From assembly GCA_963575745.1 (NCBI GenBank), contig CAUYUJ010015497.1:10001-74000 (forward strand): a DNA stretch of 64,000 nt, read 5' to 3'. Below the pieces are notes generated by a model. It had not been told where the DNA came from. It saw only the letters and a list, made by a program, of their open reading frames with translations, and ran no database searches. The number at the start of each line of letters is the position of its first letter. Positions within the stretch are counted from its first letter, which is position 1. This document shows, in pieces, positions 54,395 through 63,950 of this stretch. The DNA comes from Prorocentrum cordatum (Eukaryota > Sar > Dinophyceae > Prorocentrales > Prorocentraceae). Both the position numbers and the translations under genes were made by a program.

Positions 54395-56092
54395 AACAGT
54401 ACTCAGCATTCAGTATTCACTGCCCACTACCCACCATTCACTACCCGCTACTCACTACTCACTTTTCACTACTCACCGCTCACTACTCACGACTCACTAT
54501 TCATTACCCACTACTCACTACCCACCACCCACGACTCACTACTCACTACTCCCTACACTCGCTACTCAATACTCACTATTCATTACCCAATGGTCAATAC
54601 TCACTATTCACTCCCCACTCCCCACTCCCCAGAACTCACTACTCATTAATCACTATTCACTACCCACTAACCACTATCCACCACTCACTACTGAGCACTC
54701 ACAATGCACTACTCACTACTCACTGCCACAACTCACTACTCACTATCCGCTGCTCGCTACTCACTGCTCGCTCTCACTACTCTCTGCTTGCTACTCCTGC
54801 TCCATACCAGTACTCACTGCTCACTACTCATTACTCACTACTCGCTACTCCCTACTCGCTACTCGCTACCCGATACGCAATATTCACTACTCGCTACGCA
54901 CTGCTTACTACTCAATCGTCCCTACTCCCTACTCCCTACCCACGAGTTATTACTGACTATTCACTACCCAGTACTCGTTACTCGCGACTCACTACTCAGT
55001 ACTCACTACTCCCGATTCCCAAATTACTCGCTACCCGCTACTCACTAACCACTACCCACGACTCACTACTCACTACTCCCAACTCTCTACTCAATACTCA
55101 CTATTCACTACCCACTACTCAATACGCACTACTCACCCCCCACTACCCAGAACTCACTACTCATTAATCACTATTCACTACCCACTAAACACTATCCACC
55201 ACTCACTACTGAGTACTCACAATTCAATGATCACTACGCACTGCCCACAACTCACTAGTCAATGCCACTCGCTACTCACTGCTCGCTACTCACTATTCTC
55301 TGCTCGCTACTCCTACTCCATACCAATACTCACTGCTCACTACTCACTACAAACTACTGGCTACTCCCTACTCGCTATCCGATGCACAACATTCACTAAG
55401 CACTACGCACTACCTACTACTCAATAGTCCCTATTCCCTACTCCCTACCCACTAGTCACTAGTCAGACGTCACTACAAATTACTCACTACTCAGTACTCA
55501 CTACTCACTACTCACGACTCACTGCTCAGTATTCCGAATTACGCACTACCCACTACTCCCTACTCCCTTCTCATTTCTCACTATTCACTGATCACTACTT
55601 CCTACTCACTACTCACTACTCGCTACTCGCTACCCCCTACTCGCTACTCACTACTTCCTACTCAATACTCACCACTGACTACTCCCTCCTCGCTACCCAC
55701 TATTCACTACTCTCTACTCCCTACTCGCTACTCACTACTCACTCCCCACTACTCTCTACTCACTACTAACTACTCACTGCTCACTATTCGCTGCTCCCTA
55801 CTCGCTACTCACTACTCCCTACTCGCTACTCACTACTGACTAATCCCTCCTTATTATTCGCTACTCACAGAATTCCTTACTCTGTACTCACTATGCACTA
55901 CTCGCTACTCCCTACTCGCTACTCACTATTCACTCCCCACTCCCCACTATATTCACTACGCACTACTCACTGCGCAATACTCCCTACTCCCTACTCACTA
56001 CTCACTCCTCACTACTCGCTACTACCTACTCGCTACTCACTACCTACTCACCACTCTCTAGTCTTTACTCACTACTCACTACTCACTATCCC
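54395..56092. repeat. 7-bp satellite ACTCACT, about 1.7 kb
   Basis: CACTACTCACTACTCACTAC-type units with CGCTACTCCCTACTC variants and occasional CACTATTCAC. Starts after a CCCCAACCCCAACCCC / AACCCTACCCCTAG patch (54358-54392). The serine, threonine and tyrosine-rich frames are by-products. Confidence 0.95.
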
Positions 56093-56094
56093 GA

Positions 56095-56365
56095 GGCCAG
56101 ACCCCCCCCCTTGCGGGAGAGGCCCCGTCCCCGGCCTCCTGCTCGGCGCAAAAAGCGGGGGAGGGGGGGGTTCGAACCCCCCCCCCCCTCCAGCGCCAAG
56201 GGAGGGAGGGGGGGGGGTCCAGAACCCCCCCCCTCAAGGGGGGGGGGAGGGAGGACGGTTCGGACCCCCCCCCCCTTAAAGGGGGGAGGGGGGGGCGGTC
56301 GAAAATCTCACCTCCCTTTTGAAGGGGGGGAGAGGGGGGGGGTTCTTCGAGCCCCCCCCCCTTTT
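56095..56365. repeat. Alternating G-run and C-run block
   Basis: Runs of seven to ten G and C in facing pairs (GGGGGGGTTCGAACCCCCCC), giving several hairpins and G-quadruplex potential on both strands. Confidence 0.82.
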
Positions 56366-56718
56366 TCAATCAATTACAGGGTCATCCACTGGCGCGCTTT
56401 CCGAGTACAGCACCGCGGTTCACTGTCACGCGGACGCTGCTCACGAGATCCCTCGGATCTCAAGGCCAGGTTGACGTTTAGGACTGGACACCTGATGCCA
56501 CGATCCACGTTTCGCGACGCGCGCGGCGGGTCCGGCGAATGCTTTGAAGATCTGAGTCGGCGTCCAGGCAACAAAAACGTAAAGCAAACGCCGAGACAAC
56601 AATGGGGCCCGTCTGGGCATGTCCTGTGGCTGCACTTGCTTGCTGTTAGCAGCGATCGCCAGCCGCCTTGAAGAACACCTTGCCGAATCGTGTTAACGGA
56701 TCTTCTCAATCCACCAAT

Positions 56719-56882
56719 CCACAAGAAACCTTCCACAGGAAACCCAACCCTGAGACCCCAGGGCGACAATGGATTCTTGGCGTGGGAACGTCACGCTTCC
56801 CATCGCAAAACAATTCAAACCCAAGAAATTCAGGACACCCTGGAGGCAAGCAGGGTGTCTCTTGGCATGGGCCCCCACTGTA
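56719..56882 (+). repeat. Dispersed 165-bp element T11, copy 3
   Basis: CCACAAGAAACCTTCC, AACCCTGAGACCCCAGGGCG, GCAAGCAGGGTGTCTCTTGG and an end near CCCCCACTGTA. The stretch 56370-56710 before it has no recognised feature. Confidence 0.87.
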
Positions 56883-57099
56883 TGCGCAACCCACAAGCGC
56901 GTGACTCACGAGCGGCGAACATGCACACCCGTGCCCTCGCGGTCCGGACACCTCATTATAAGCGCGAGCCCGCGGACACGGGGGATCCCGTAGGTCCGTT
57001 TCGTGCGGGGCCCGCGCAGATTCGCAGTGCACCGATGGGGCCGCGGCCGAGAAATCGAGGCCCTGGATGTGGATATGGGCGACTTCGGACACCCTGGAC

Positions 57100-57245
57100 C
57101 CACATCTTTTTTACTTCCGCCGTCTTCCGCCGAGCTTCCGCTGGCTTCCGCCGGCGGAGGCAGCCTCGTTTTACTCCCGCCGACCTTCCGCCGCATTCCG
57201 CCGAGGAAAAGATGGCAACTCCTTCGACCCTCAGAAGCAAGGCCA
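57100..57245 (+). repeat. CTTCCGCC element, copy 1
   Basis: Units of CTTCCGCCGAG and CTTCCGCTGG are followed by TTCCGCCGAGGAAAAGATGG then CAACTCCTTCGACCCTC. The copy at 59235-59410 has the same order. The unit resembles the 12-bp satellite at 4351-5355. Confidence 0.8.
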
Positions 57246-57534
57246 TTTTTGGAGTTTGGAGCGTCCCATCTGTCTCCTGCCTACGAGTGACCTCGCTGCC
57301 GCCGCCGCGACGCCCTTTTCTCGCAGCGTCCTCGCGCCCGCTCTGTCTGCGGAGCGTCCGCGGGACGCTCTGGCCGCCCCAGCCGCTTCTTCGGCGTGCG
57401 GGGGAGCGTCGAGCGCGGCTGGGCGGCGAGCAATGTCGGCCGAGCGAGTCCATGATCCCGCCCTGATCTAGGGCAACTTGAGGAGATCGTCCTCGTCCTC
57501 GTCCTCCTCCTCCTGCTCGTTGTTCTACACCTCT

Positions 57535-58262
57535 GTCCCTCTTCCTTATACACCTATCCCCTCCCTGTCGCAAACCCAGACGTGTCGGTACGGCCGGCTG
57601 GGCGTTTCGTCTGGGACTACCTGGCCATCTGTGATCCTGGAGCTTGGAATGTACAACAAGTTCGCGGATGAATGGCGGCTGGTTTTCAAACTGTGTCTCT
57701 CGCCTCAGCGCCTCGCACATTCGTCTTAAAAGTTTGTAGCAGTTTCAAATATGAAGGACGGGCGGGCAGTTTTCAAAATGTCGCTCTCGCCTTAGCGCCA
57801 CGTACATTCGTTTCCAAACTCTGTAGCTGCTTCAAGGATGGAGGGCGGTTCCACTTTAACATGTGGCTTTCGCTTTGGCGCCGCGCACTTTCGTTTTAAA
57901 AGTTCCCAGCTGCGTCAAGGATTCGTACGGTCGAAGTCCCAGAAACGGAGGTCTGGCACGATTTAGAATTTTCATGGCCTAACGCCCACGTTGCTTCGCG
58001 GTGTTGACATCCTAGGAACGGCATTCTGTCAAGATTTCGAACTGTCAGGACGCAACGGTCATGTAGATCCGCGGCGCTGTAGCCCCAGGAGCTGTGTTGT
58101 GGCACGAGTGAGGATTCTCAGACGGTTGTCTTTTCATGGGCCACTTCCCAGACTCATAACATATTCCTTTCTAGGGACCCGTGTAGAGGGAATTTGGAGG
58201 GAGGGTGTATTGCAACATCGTTGATGCGTCCTGGGCAACTTGGGTTTACACTGGTCCTCCTC
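57535..58262 (+). repeat. Dispersed 700-bp element, copy 2
   Basis: Homologous to 16440-17135. It starts near CTCCCTGTCGCAAACCC. Three tandem units (57660-57915) carry GGCTGGTTTTCAAACTGTG, TCGCCTTAGCGCC and ACATTCGTTT. The tail has GTGTTGTGGCACGAGTGAGG and ACGGTTGTCTTTTC. It ends at TTTACACTGGTCC before (TCC)n. Confidence 0.83.
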
Positions 58263-58336
58263 CTCCTCCTCCCAAGGGGGCGTGAACCATACACCTGCGC
58301 CGATCCTGGCCAGGGCCAGCCTGGGACCAGAATTCG

Positions 58337-58515
58337 GTCGGGCATGTCCCTTGACAGGTGGATTTTGGACGAAGAATCTCACATACCCCGAAATTCAAAA
58401 ATGACCAAAAATAGTCAAAGCATCGTCCCCAGACTTTTTTTTCGGCCTTTGTTGCCAATAAAGAAGAATACAAGACACTTGTTTCACCTTCCTCCTGTAG
58501 AGGGACAGGCCCGAC
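58337..58515. mobile_element. TIR element family T1, copy e (179 bp)
   Basis: Starts GTCGGGCATGTCCCTTGACA then GGTGGA and ends TCCTCCTGTAGAGGGACAGG then CCCGAC. The interior has CATCGTCCCCAGAC. Confidence 0.87.
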
Positions 58516-58675
58516 TTACGCCCAGGATCGGTGCGCACGCTCTCCTGGCTGGACCAGGAACACCTGCGCGCGCGGTCTGGGGCCCACTCTAGGGCCCCAG
58601 ATCTGGCCCCAAATCGGCGCGGTCTCCCCAACAGCGGGGGCCTGGGAAATTGGCACCAACATTAGGTCGGGCAAA

Positions 58676-58849
58676 TCCTCATACAGGAGGAGACTATGGA
58701 CGAACAATCCAAAATAGGCAACACATATATATATACACATATATATGTATATATGCATACATTAAAAGAATCAAACAATGTCCAAAAAACGCCCCCACGT
58801 TATTGTTTGACTATTTTTGGGTTTCCCCATGTAGAGGGACGTGCCCGAC
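58676..58849. mobile_element. TIR element family T1, copy f (174 bp)
   Basis: Starts GTCGGGCAAATCCTCATACA then GGAGGA and ends CCATGTAGAGGGACGTGCCC then GAC. A (TA)n run of about 45 bp sits inside. It lies only 160 bp from copy e. Confidence 0.85.
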
Positions 58850-59234
58850 TTCACACCAACACCAGCACAGGGGGTTGCCTCCACAGGGGGAAGATGATCC
58901 TAGGTAGTAATACTTCGGTCACCTTGGACGCCTACATATTGCCACCATCACCGAGATCAGGATCTTCTTCCCTCGGTGGATGCACACCGCCGGTATTGGT
59001 GCTGGTGTCAATCTCTAGGCCTGCGACGAAAGCGCCTACCGCGGCATCCCCAATGTGACCTCAATCAAACGATGTTCCGGCAAGCGTCCGTATTGAGACG
59101 AAGACAGGACGAGGGCACATCCGGGTCAGGATGCAGCGAGAATCGTCAAGGTCCGGCGGGTCTGGGGGATGCATCGGGCGCCACGGCCACCTCATAGCGT
59201 TCCGGAACAGACTTATCCTCGTCCTACCCCGTCC

Positions 59235-59410
59235 GACGTTGCTTCCGCCAGCTTCCGCCAGCTTCCGCCGAACTTCCGCCGAGCTCCCGCAGGCAGAGCC
59301 GCCGCAATCTTACCTCCGCCGCCTTCCGCTGACCTTCCGCAGACCTTCCGCCGAGGAAGAGCTGCCAACTCCTTCGCTCCTCGAAGGAAAGGCCCTTTCT
59401 TCGAGTAGGA
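59235..59410 (+). repeat. CTTCCGCC element, copy 2
   Basis: CTTCCGCCAGCTTCCGCCAG and CCTTCCGCCGAGGAAGAGCT then GCCAACTCCTTCGCTCC, homologous to 57100-57245. Confidence 0.8.
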
Positions 59411-59723
59411 GATCGTCTACAGACTTGATTTACCCCAGAATTTATTTGATTGTCGAATCCATGAGACATGCCCAGACTGTTCGTGATCTACGAACATTCT
59501 ACGTATTGCTCGAACAGAAAAACCGATTCTGAGGTTCATCAATTCTGTAGTTGATCTCCCCCTCCATCTCTGGAACGCCCCACCCCAGACCCCCGACGTC
59601 GTGACTTTTCCACAACGGCGACACCCAGAGGTCTGGACCCCTCCCACAGGGCCGCACTATAAAGTCCCGAACGGCCCCGAGGCCGAAAATTGCGAAACCC
59701 CTCTGGCCGTGACTTCTTCGGCT

Positions 59724-59895
59724 GCACGCAAGAGTGACCCTGGGTAAGAGTGACCTTTGGTGCGCGGCTTTTGGGGGGCCGTGGGGGGGCCAAGCACAAG
59801 CGCGCAAGACGCTCCTACCGCATCGCGCTCGGCGATCGGGGGACCCCACTGGGCCCGCGCCAGAGGTCACTCCGGCGAAAGGTCACTCTTACGTG
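59724..59895. mobile_element. TIR element family T2, copy 3 (empty-site reference)
   Basis: Left end GCACGCAAGAGTGACC; right end GGTCACTCTTACGTGT. The site corresponding to the T3 insertion is intact (GGACCCCACTGGGCCCGC). Confidence 0.87.
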
Positions 59896-60049
59896 TAGTC
59901 GATTTCTTCACAGCGCGAGGGGCTCCGACACGGGCAGCCCGAGCCACTCTCTGCTGGAGCGGCCTCCGGGTGCGAGGCCCCCGGGCGGCGCGCGCGGGGG
60001 GGGGGATGCCCCGAGCTCCGGGCCGGTCGCCGGAGGGGCCTGCGGCGAG

Positions 60050-60204
60050 GTCGGGCGTGCCCTCCCACAGGTGGACTCTTGAGGACGAGGAATCGAACCC
60101 GACACGCATCTAAAAAGAAGCAAACATACGCAAGGATGTCGTCCCCCGATTCTGTTTTCTGACTCTTCTTGAGCATTCTTCCCGTAGGGGGGGGCGCGCC
60201 CGAC
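60050..60204. mobile_element. TIR element family T1, copy g (155 bp)
   Basis: Starts GTCGGGCGTGCCCTCCCACA then GGTGGA and ends GTAGGGGGGGGCGCGCCCGA then C. The interior has GATGTCGTCCCCCGATTC. Confidence 0.83.
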
Positions 60205-60329
60205 GGCAGCCCGCGGCCGAGCACGTTGGGACCGCGTGTCGCTCCGCCGGCGTCTGGCCCGCCGCGCGCTCGCGCTTCCGCACGACGGCGGCTGCCCACC
60301 AGCGAAGACCCCCCTTTTTCGGGTGGGGG

Positions 60330-60535
60330 GGAGGGGGGGGAGGAGGAGGAGGAGGGGGAGGGGGAGGAGAAGGAGGAGGAGGAGGAGGAGGAGGAGGAGG
60401 GGGGGAGGAGAAGGAGGAGGAGGAGGAGGAGGAGGAGGAGAGGAGGAGGAGGAGGATCGAGGAGGAGGAGGAGGAGGAGGAGGAGGAGGAGGAGGAGGAG
60501 GAAGAGGAGAGACGAGGGAGGAGGGAGAGGAGGAA
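60330..60535. repeat. (GGA)n microsatellite
   Basis: About 200 bp of GGA/GAG triplets with small breaks. Confidence 0.96.
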
Positions 60536-60540
60536 AGGCG

Positions 60541-60672
60541 TACGGGTTGGGGGGGGGGGGGGTACAGGTTCACGATGTGCTGTTTCATGGTTCCCCGACG
60601 CCCCCCCTCCCCTCAGGAAGGAAGGCAAATGGGGGCCTTCGGGTTGGGTTGGGGTGTTTTGGTGGGAGGTGA
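60541..60672. mobile_element. TIR element family T5, copy 2 (left arm lost)
   Basis: Interior blocks CGGGTTGGGGGGG, TTTCATGGTTCCCCGACG and the right arm CTTCGGGTTGGGTTGGGGTG then TTTTGGTGGGAGGTGA match 41645-41807. The left arm is replaced by (GGA)n. Confidence 0.78.
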
Positions 60673-60779
60673 GGTGCTGGCCCGCGGCGCTTCGGCGCGA
60701 CGCGACGCGCTATCCACGTTCCACTCCCCGAGCGTCAACGTCCCCAGCCTTTCCGACCCTCCCGCCCCGCGGAGCGGAG

Positions 60780-60842
60780 CGACACGCCGTCCGCCTGTAA
60801 GGCATAGCGTGTCGCCGGGGCCGCTGAAGCGACACGCTAAGT
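60780..60842. repeat. AGCGTGTCG hairpin
   Basis: CATAGCGTGTCGCCGGGGCC faces GCTGAAGCGACACGCTAAG. An additional GCGACACGCC lies at 60778. Confidence 0.6.
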
Positions 60843-60885
60843 AAAAGTTCCAGGCTGTAGTAAAGGCTCGGGTGCTGCTAGAAAT

Positions 60886-61011
60886 GCCCCTGGCCCAAGG
60901 TGCCCCCGGGAGAGAAGGTCCCCACGGCCTGCTGAGCACCCCTCACGAGGCCCAGATGGCCCCAGGGGCTCCAGAGTGGAGCGAAAGGCTGGGGTCACCT
61001 TGGGCCAGGGG
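60886..61011. mobile_element. Inverted-repeat element T9 (126 bp)
   Basis: The left arm GCCCCTGGCCCAAGGTGCCC pairs with the inverted right arm GCCCCTGGCCCAAGGTGACC. The middle has no coding capacity. A single copy in this window, so its mobility is inferred from form alone. Confidence 0.6.
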
Positions 61012-61046
61012 CCCCTTCAGCAACCCACGAACGGCGGGGTTTAGCG

Positions 61047-61145
61047 AATCAGCTCACGCAGCTGATTTTCCTGACGCCGCATGGCACCGGAGGCGCCCAA
61101 ATATCGTGGCATGCGCTCCGCTGCGGGCCGGAGCCGGCTGCGCGC
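61047..61145. repeat. Dispersed repeat T10, copy 2
   Basis: AATCAGCTCACGCAGCTGAT then TTTCC, CACCGGAGGCGCCCAAATAT and GAGCCGGCTGCGCGCA, matching 22901-23010. Confidence 0.75.
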
Positions 61146-61647
61146 ATCGGAGCTCCTGGGGAAGCCAAGAGGTACCGATAGCGCTGCTCCCCGGGCCTCT
61201 CCCAGGGTGCGTTCTGGCTGTGACCTCGAGGCAATCCAGCCGTGGCGGCGAGGGCCTCCCAGGAGGTTCGAAAGGCCGAAGATGAAGGGAAGGGTAGCGG
61301 TGTCAGCCCGACGCGAGCGGAGCCCTGGGAAGCTCCCGTTTCTTCCGACCCGACAGGCCCAGGCACCCATACGAGAAAGGCGACCATCGACCATGCACCG
61401 TACCATGTCTGGAATCCCTTCAGGCCCCGCTCCAATGCGGTATGGTGCTTACTTGTTTGGCCTTGAGGGCTCAAAAACGATAAACCCGTCGAGGGTCTAG
61501 GGCGCCTCGGAAGACGCTGAAACGGCACGGTGCGCACACACAGACACACACACACACACACACACCCTGAGATCCGGCTTGGCAAAACAGCTGCAACATC
61601 GCAACACATCGCGACCGGAACCCTGGACCCCAGCTTCCTGTTTTTTG

Positions 61648-61899
61648 GGGTCGACACAAAAGGGCGTCCAGCTGAAATGGGGTGGTGCTATAGATTTGGG
61701 GCAATTGTGTTGCAAATGTACTGCGCCAGAGAATTGTATTGCATTGTGTTGCGATGAGTGTCTTGCACGCGAAAGCCCAGCAATACACTTGCGCCCCGGA
61801 ATGTATTGCACGCCCCAAATGTACTGCAGCCCCACAAACCTATTGCACCAAATCTACTGCACCACCCCCTTGTCGCTGGACCCCCTTTTGGGCCAACCC
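61648..61899. mobile_element. TIR element T7 (252 bp)
   Basis: The left arm ACAAAAGGGCGTCCAGCTGA then GGGGTGGTGCTATAGATTTG pairs with the right arm, inverted as CCAAAAGGGGGTCCAGCGAC then GGGGTGGTGCAGTAGATTTG. The arms are about 55 bp. The middle holds degenerate ATGTATTGCACGCCCC units. Confidence 0.83.
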
Positions 61900-62689
61900 G
61901 ATTTCTTGTTCGAGCCGGATCTGTCTGTGCTGGGCCCAGGCCCCGAAACCGTGCGGAAACGCCCGGTGCGACAGAAGCTGCAGCGCCAGGATCTCGGGGC
62001 AGGTCGTCCGCGGAGGCCGGCCCGCTGCTGCCGCACCGCGTGCAGCGGGCGACCAGGCCGCGCGACGGAGGGCGGGGACCGAATCGCCCGGGCCACTCAG
62101 GATCCGGGTCAGTCAGGCCTTGCACGATCCTACAGGATCCTGCAGGATCCCGCAGGACCCTGCACCCAAAACCTAGGCCAAGTGCACCTCTGGTCCCTGC
62201 AAGATCCTGCAAGATCCGGCGTTCTGGCTGACCCCCGTTTGCATTGACCCCCCATCTCTTGAGTTTATGTAGCTCCCATCGTACTTAAGGACCACATCCC
62301 AAAACCAATTTCGAGCCCTCCAGAAAAGTACCCAAACTGTTTCGAACGAGTATCGCCTCCCAGGGCCCGATACGTGAAACCTCTCCAATTTCGGTACCTT
62401 CTCGGTGCTCGAAATCCCACCAGCCCTTTGGGCGTAGGTGGTCGAAAGTTTCCTCCGTTGCCCCTCCTACTTCCCCTTCGGGGAAGGTTTTACCCCTCCC
62501 CCATACCCCCTTCCCTGGACCTGGACGGGGGGGGGGTTCCGCGACGCGTTGGAGCGTTCAGAACGGCCTCGGCGAGGAAACCATAATCATTGGTTTTACG
62601 AACGTTTTGGCCCCATTTTGGCCTCCCGAGGGGGGGAGTTAATTTCGCCCCCCCTCCCCCCGCTCCCCCCCCCCGTCTCCTGTGATCGA

Positions 62690-63420
62690 TCTCCTCCAAA
62701 ATGGCCCCAAGAGGCGCCCAGGAGGCCTCAAGAGGCCCCGAAATGGCCCCATGTGACCCCAAGAATCCCCCCAAAGGCCCCCAGGATGCCCCCAAGAAGC
62801 CCCCAAGAGACCCCCAAGAGACCCCAAGAGGCCCCCAGAGGCACCCAAGACGCCCCAAGAGGCCTCGGCGAGACCGCCAACATCATAGGTTTTGGCCACA
62901 TGTGGGCCTTTTTGGGGGGGGCACTGCTTTCAGACGACTCCAAGAGCGCCTGGGAGAACCCAAGATGACCTCCAAATTGGTTCAAGATATCCCAAGATGC
63001 CTCAAGATGGCCCCCACGATGTTCCAAAAGGCCCCGAAACCGCTTCAAGATGGCTCCATCTGGCCAAAGAGCTCCCCCCGGAGGCTCCGGAGAAACCAAA
63101 ATCCGTCCAACACCTTACGGGAATCCGTATGCTGGGCTTTCTCACCTGTTCGCTTCCAATGACCATCCGAGGCTTCAGGATGACTCCAAGATGGCCCAAG
63201 AAGGCTCCAAGAGCGCTCCCAAGGCTCCCAAGAGCGCTTCAAGACGGCCCCCAAAAAACGCCCAGGAGGCCCCAGGAGGCGCCCACAGGCGCCCCAGAGG
63301 CCTCCAAAAGGCCCCCACCCAAGAGGCCCCAAGAAGCTTTTCGAGGTTCCCAAGACGCTCTAAGAGGTGTCCAGGACCGCCGAGAAGCCCCCAAGACGCC
63401 CCAAGAGGCCTCCACTCGGG
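62690..63420 (+). repeat. CCAAGANGGCC dispersed element, locus 12
   Basis: Two arrays around a short core-like stretch, CCGCCAACATCATAGGTTTT then GGCCACATGTGGGCC (about 62874-62915). The units are well conserved (CCCCCAAGAGACCCCAAGAG). Confidence 0.83.
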
Positions 63421-63429
63421 GACCCCTCC

Positions 63430-63950
63430 TCTGTGCGCTGCCCACTTCCCTGATCGAGGCACTTCCTCTGGGCATCGTTTCTGGATGGGCTGGTGGGGTT
63501 ACTTTTTTGATCGCGACCGCGAGCGGGCACCCGCGCGGCGTCGGAAAGGTCGGGCTACAAGCGGAAGCCGGTGGTCACAGCGCAACTCTCGCCGGCCAGA
63601 CGCGGGAAAACGGAGGCCACTAAGGTGACGAAAACGGGCAAGCGACGCGCCAGGGCATCGCGGGCGAGGCAGGAGAGAGCGAAGACGACGAAAAAGAAGA
63701 CGGAAGAACGAAGAAACAAAAACGGCGACGAGAAAGGAACAGAGGGAGCGGGAAAAGAGAAGAAAGGCCGCAGTTCAGACGTAGGCCCAGTAGGGGATCA
63801 CCCGGACCTTGCTGTGCTCCATGAACATACCGTAAATAGGCAGCGGCTGGTGGGATTACGCGAAGCGTCTAGAATTCTTCATGGAGGTCAAGGCTACAGT
63901 AGGTTGGAAGATCAGAGTCTCCAGCCCCTAGGAGGTGCTCCGAAGATGAG
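63430..63950. other. Unique stretch, no gene recognised
   Basis: Purine-rich in 63600-63780 (GACGACGAAAAAGAAGACGG). No frame shows a domain or clear exon. Confidence 0.35.

Noticed and set aside
54244-55167. A 307-codon serine/threonine/tyrosine frame
   Set aside because: By-product of the 7-bp ACTCACT satellite, equally open in other frames.
56160-56180. GGGTTCGAACCCC, which resembles a tRNA T-arm
   Set aside because: It sits in alternating G and C runs with no acceptor, D or anticodon arms. The same motif recurs in four simple-sequence blocks.
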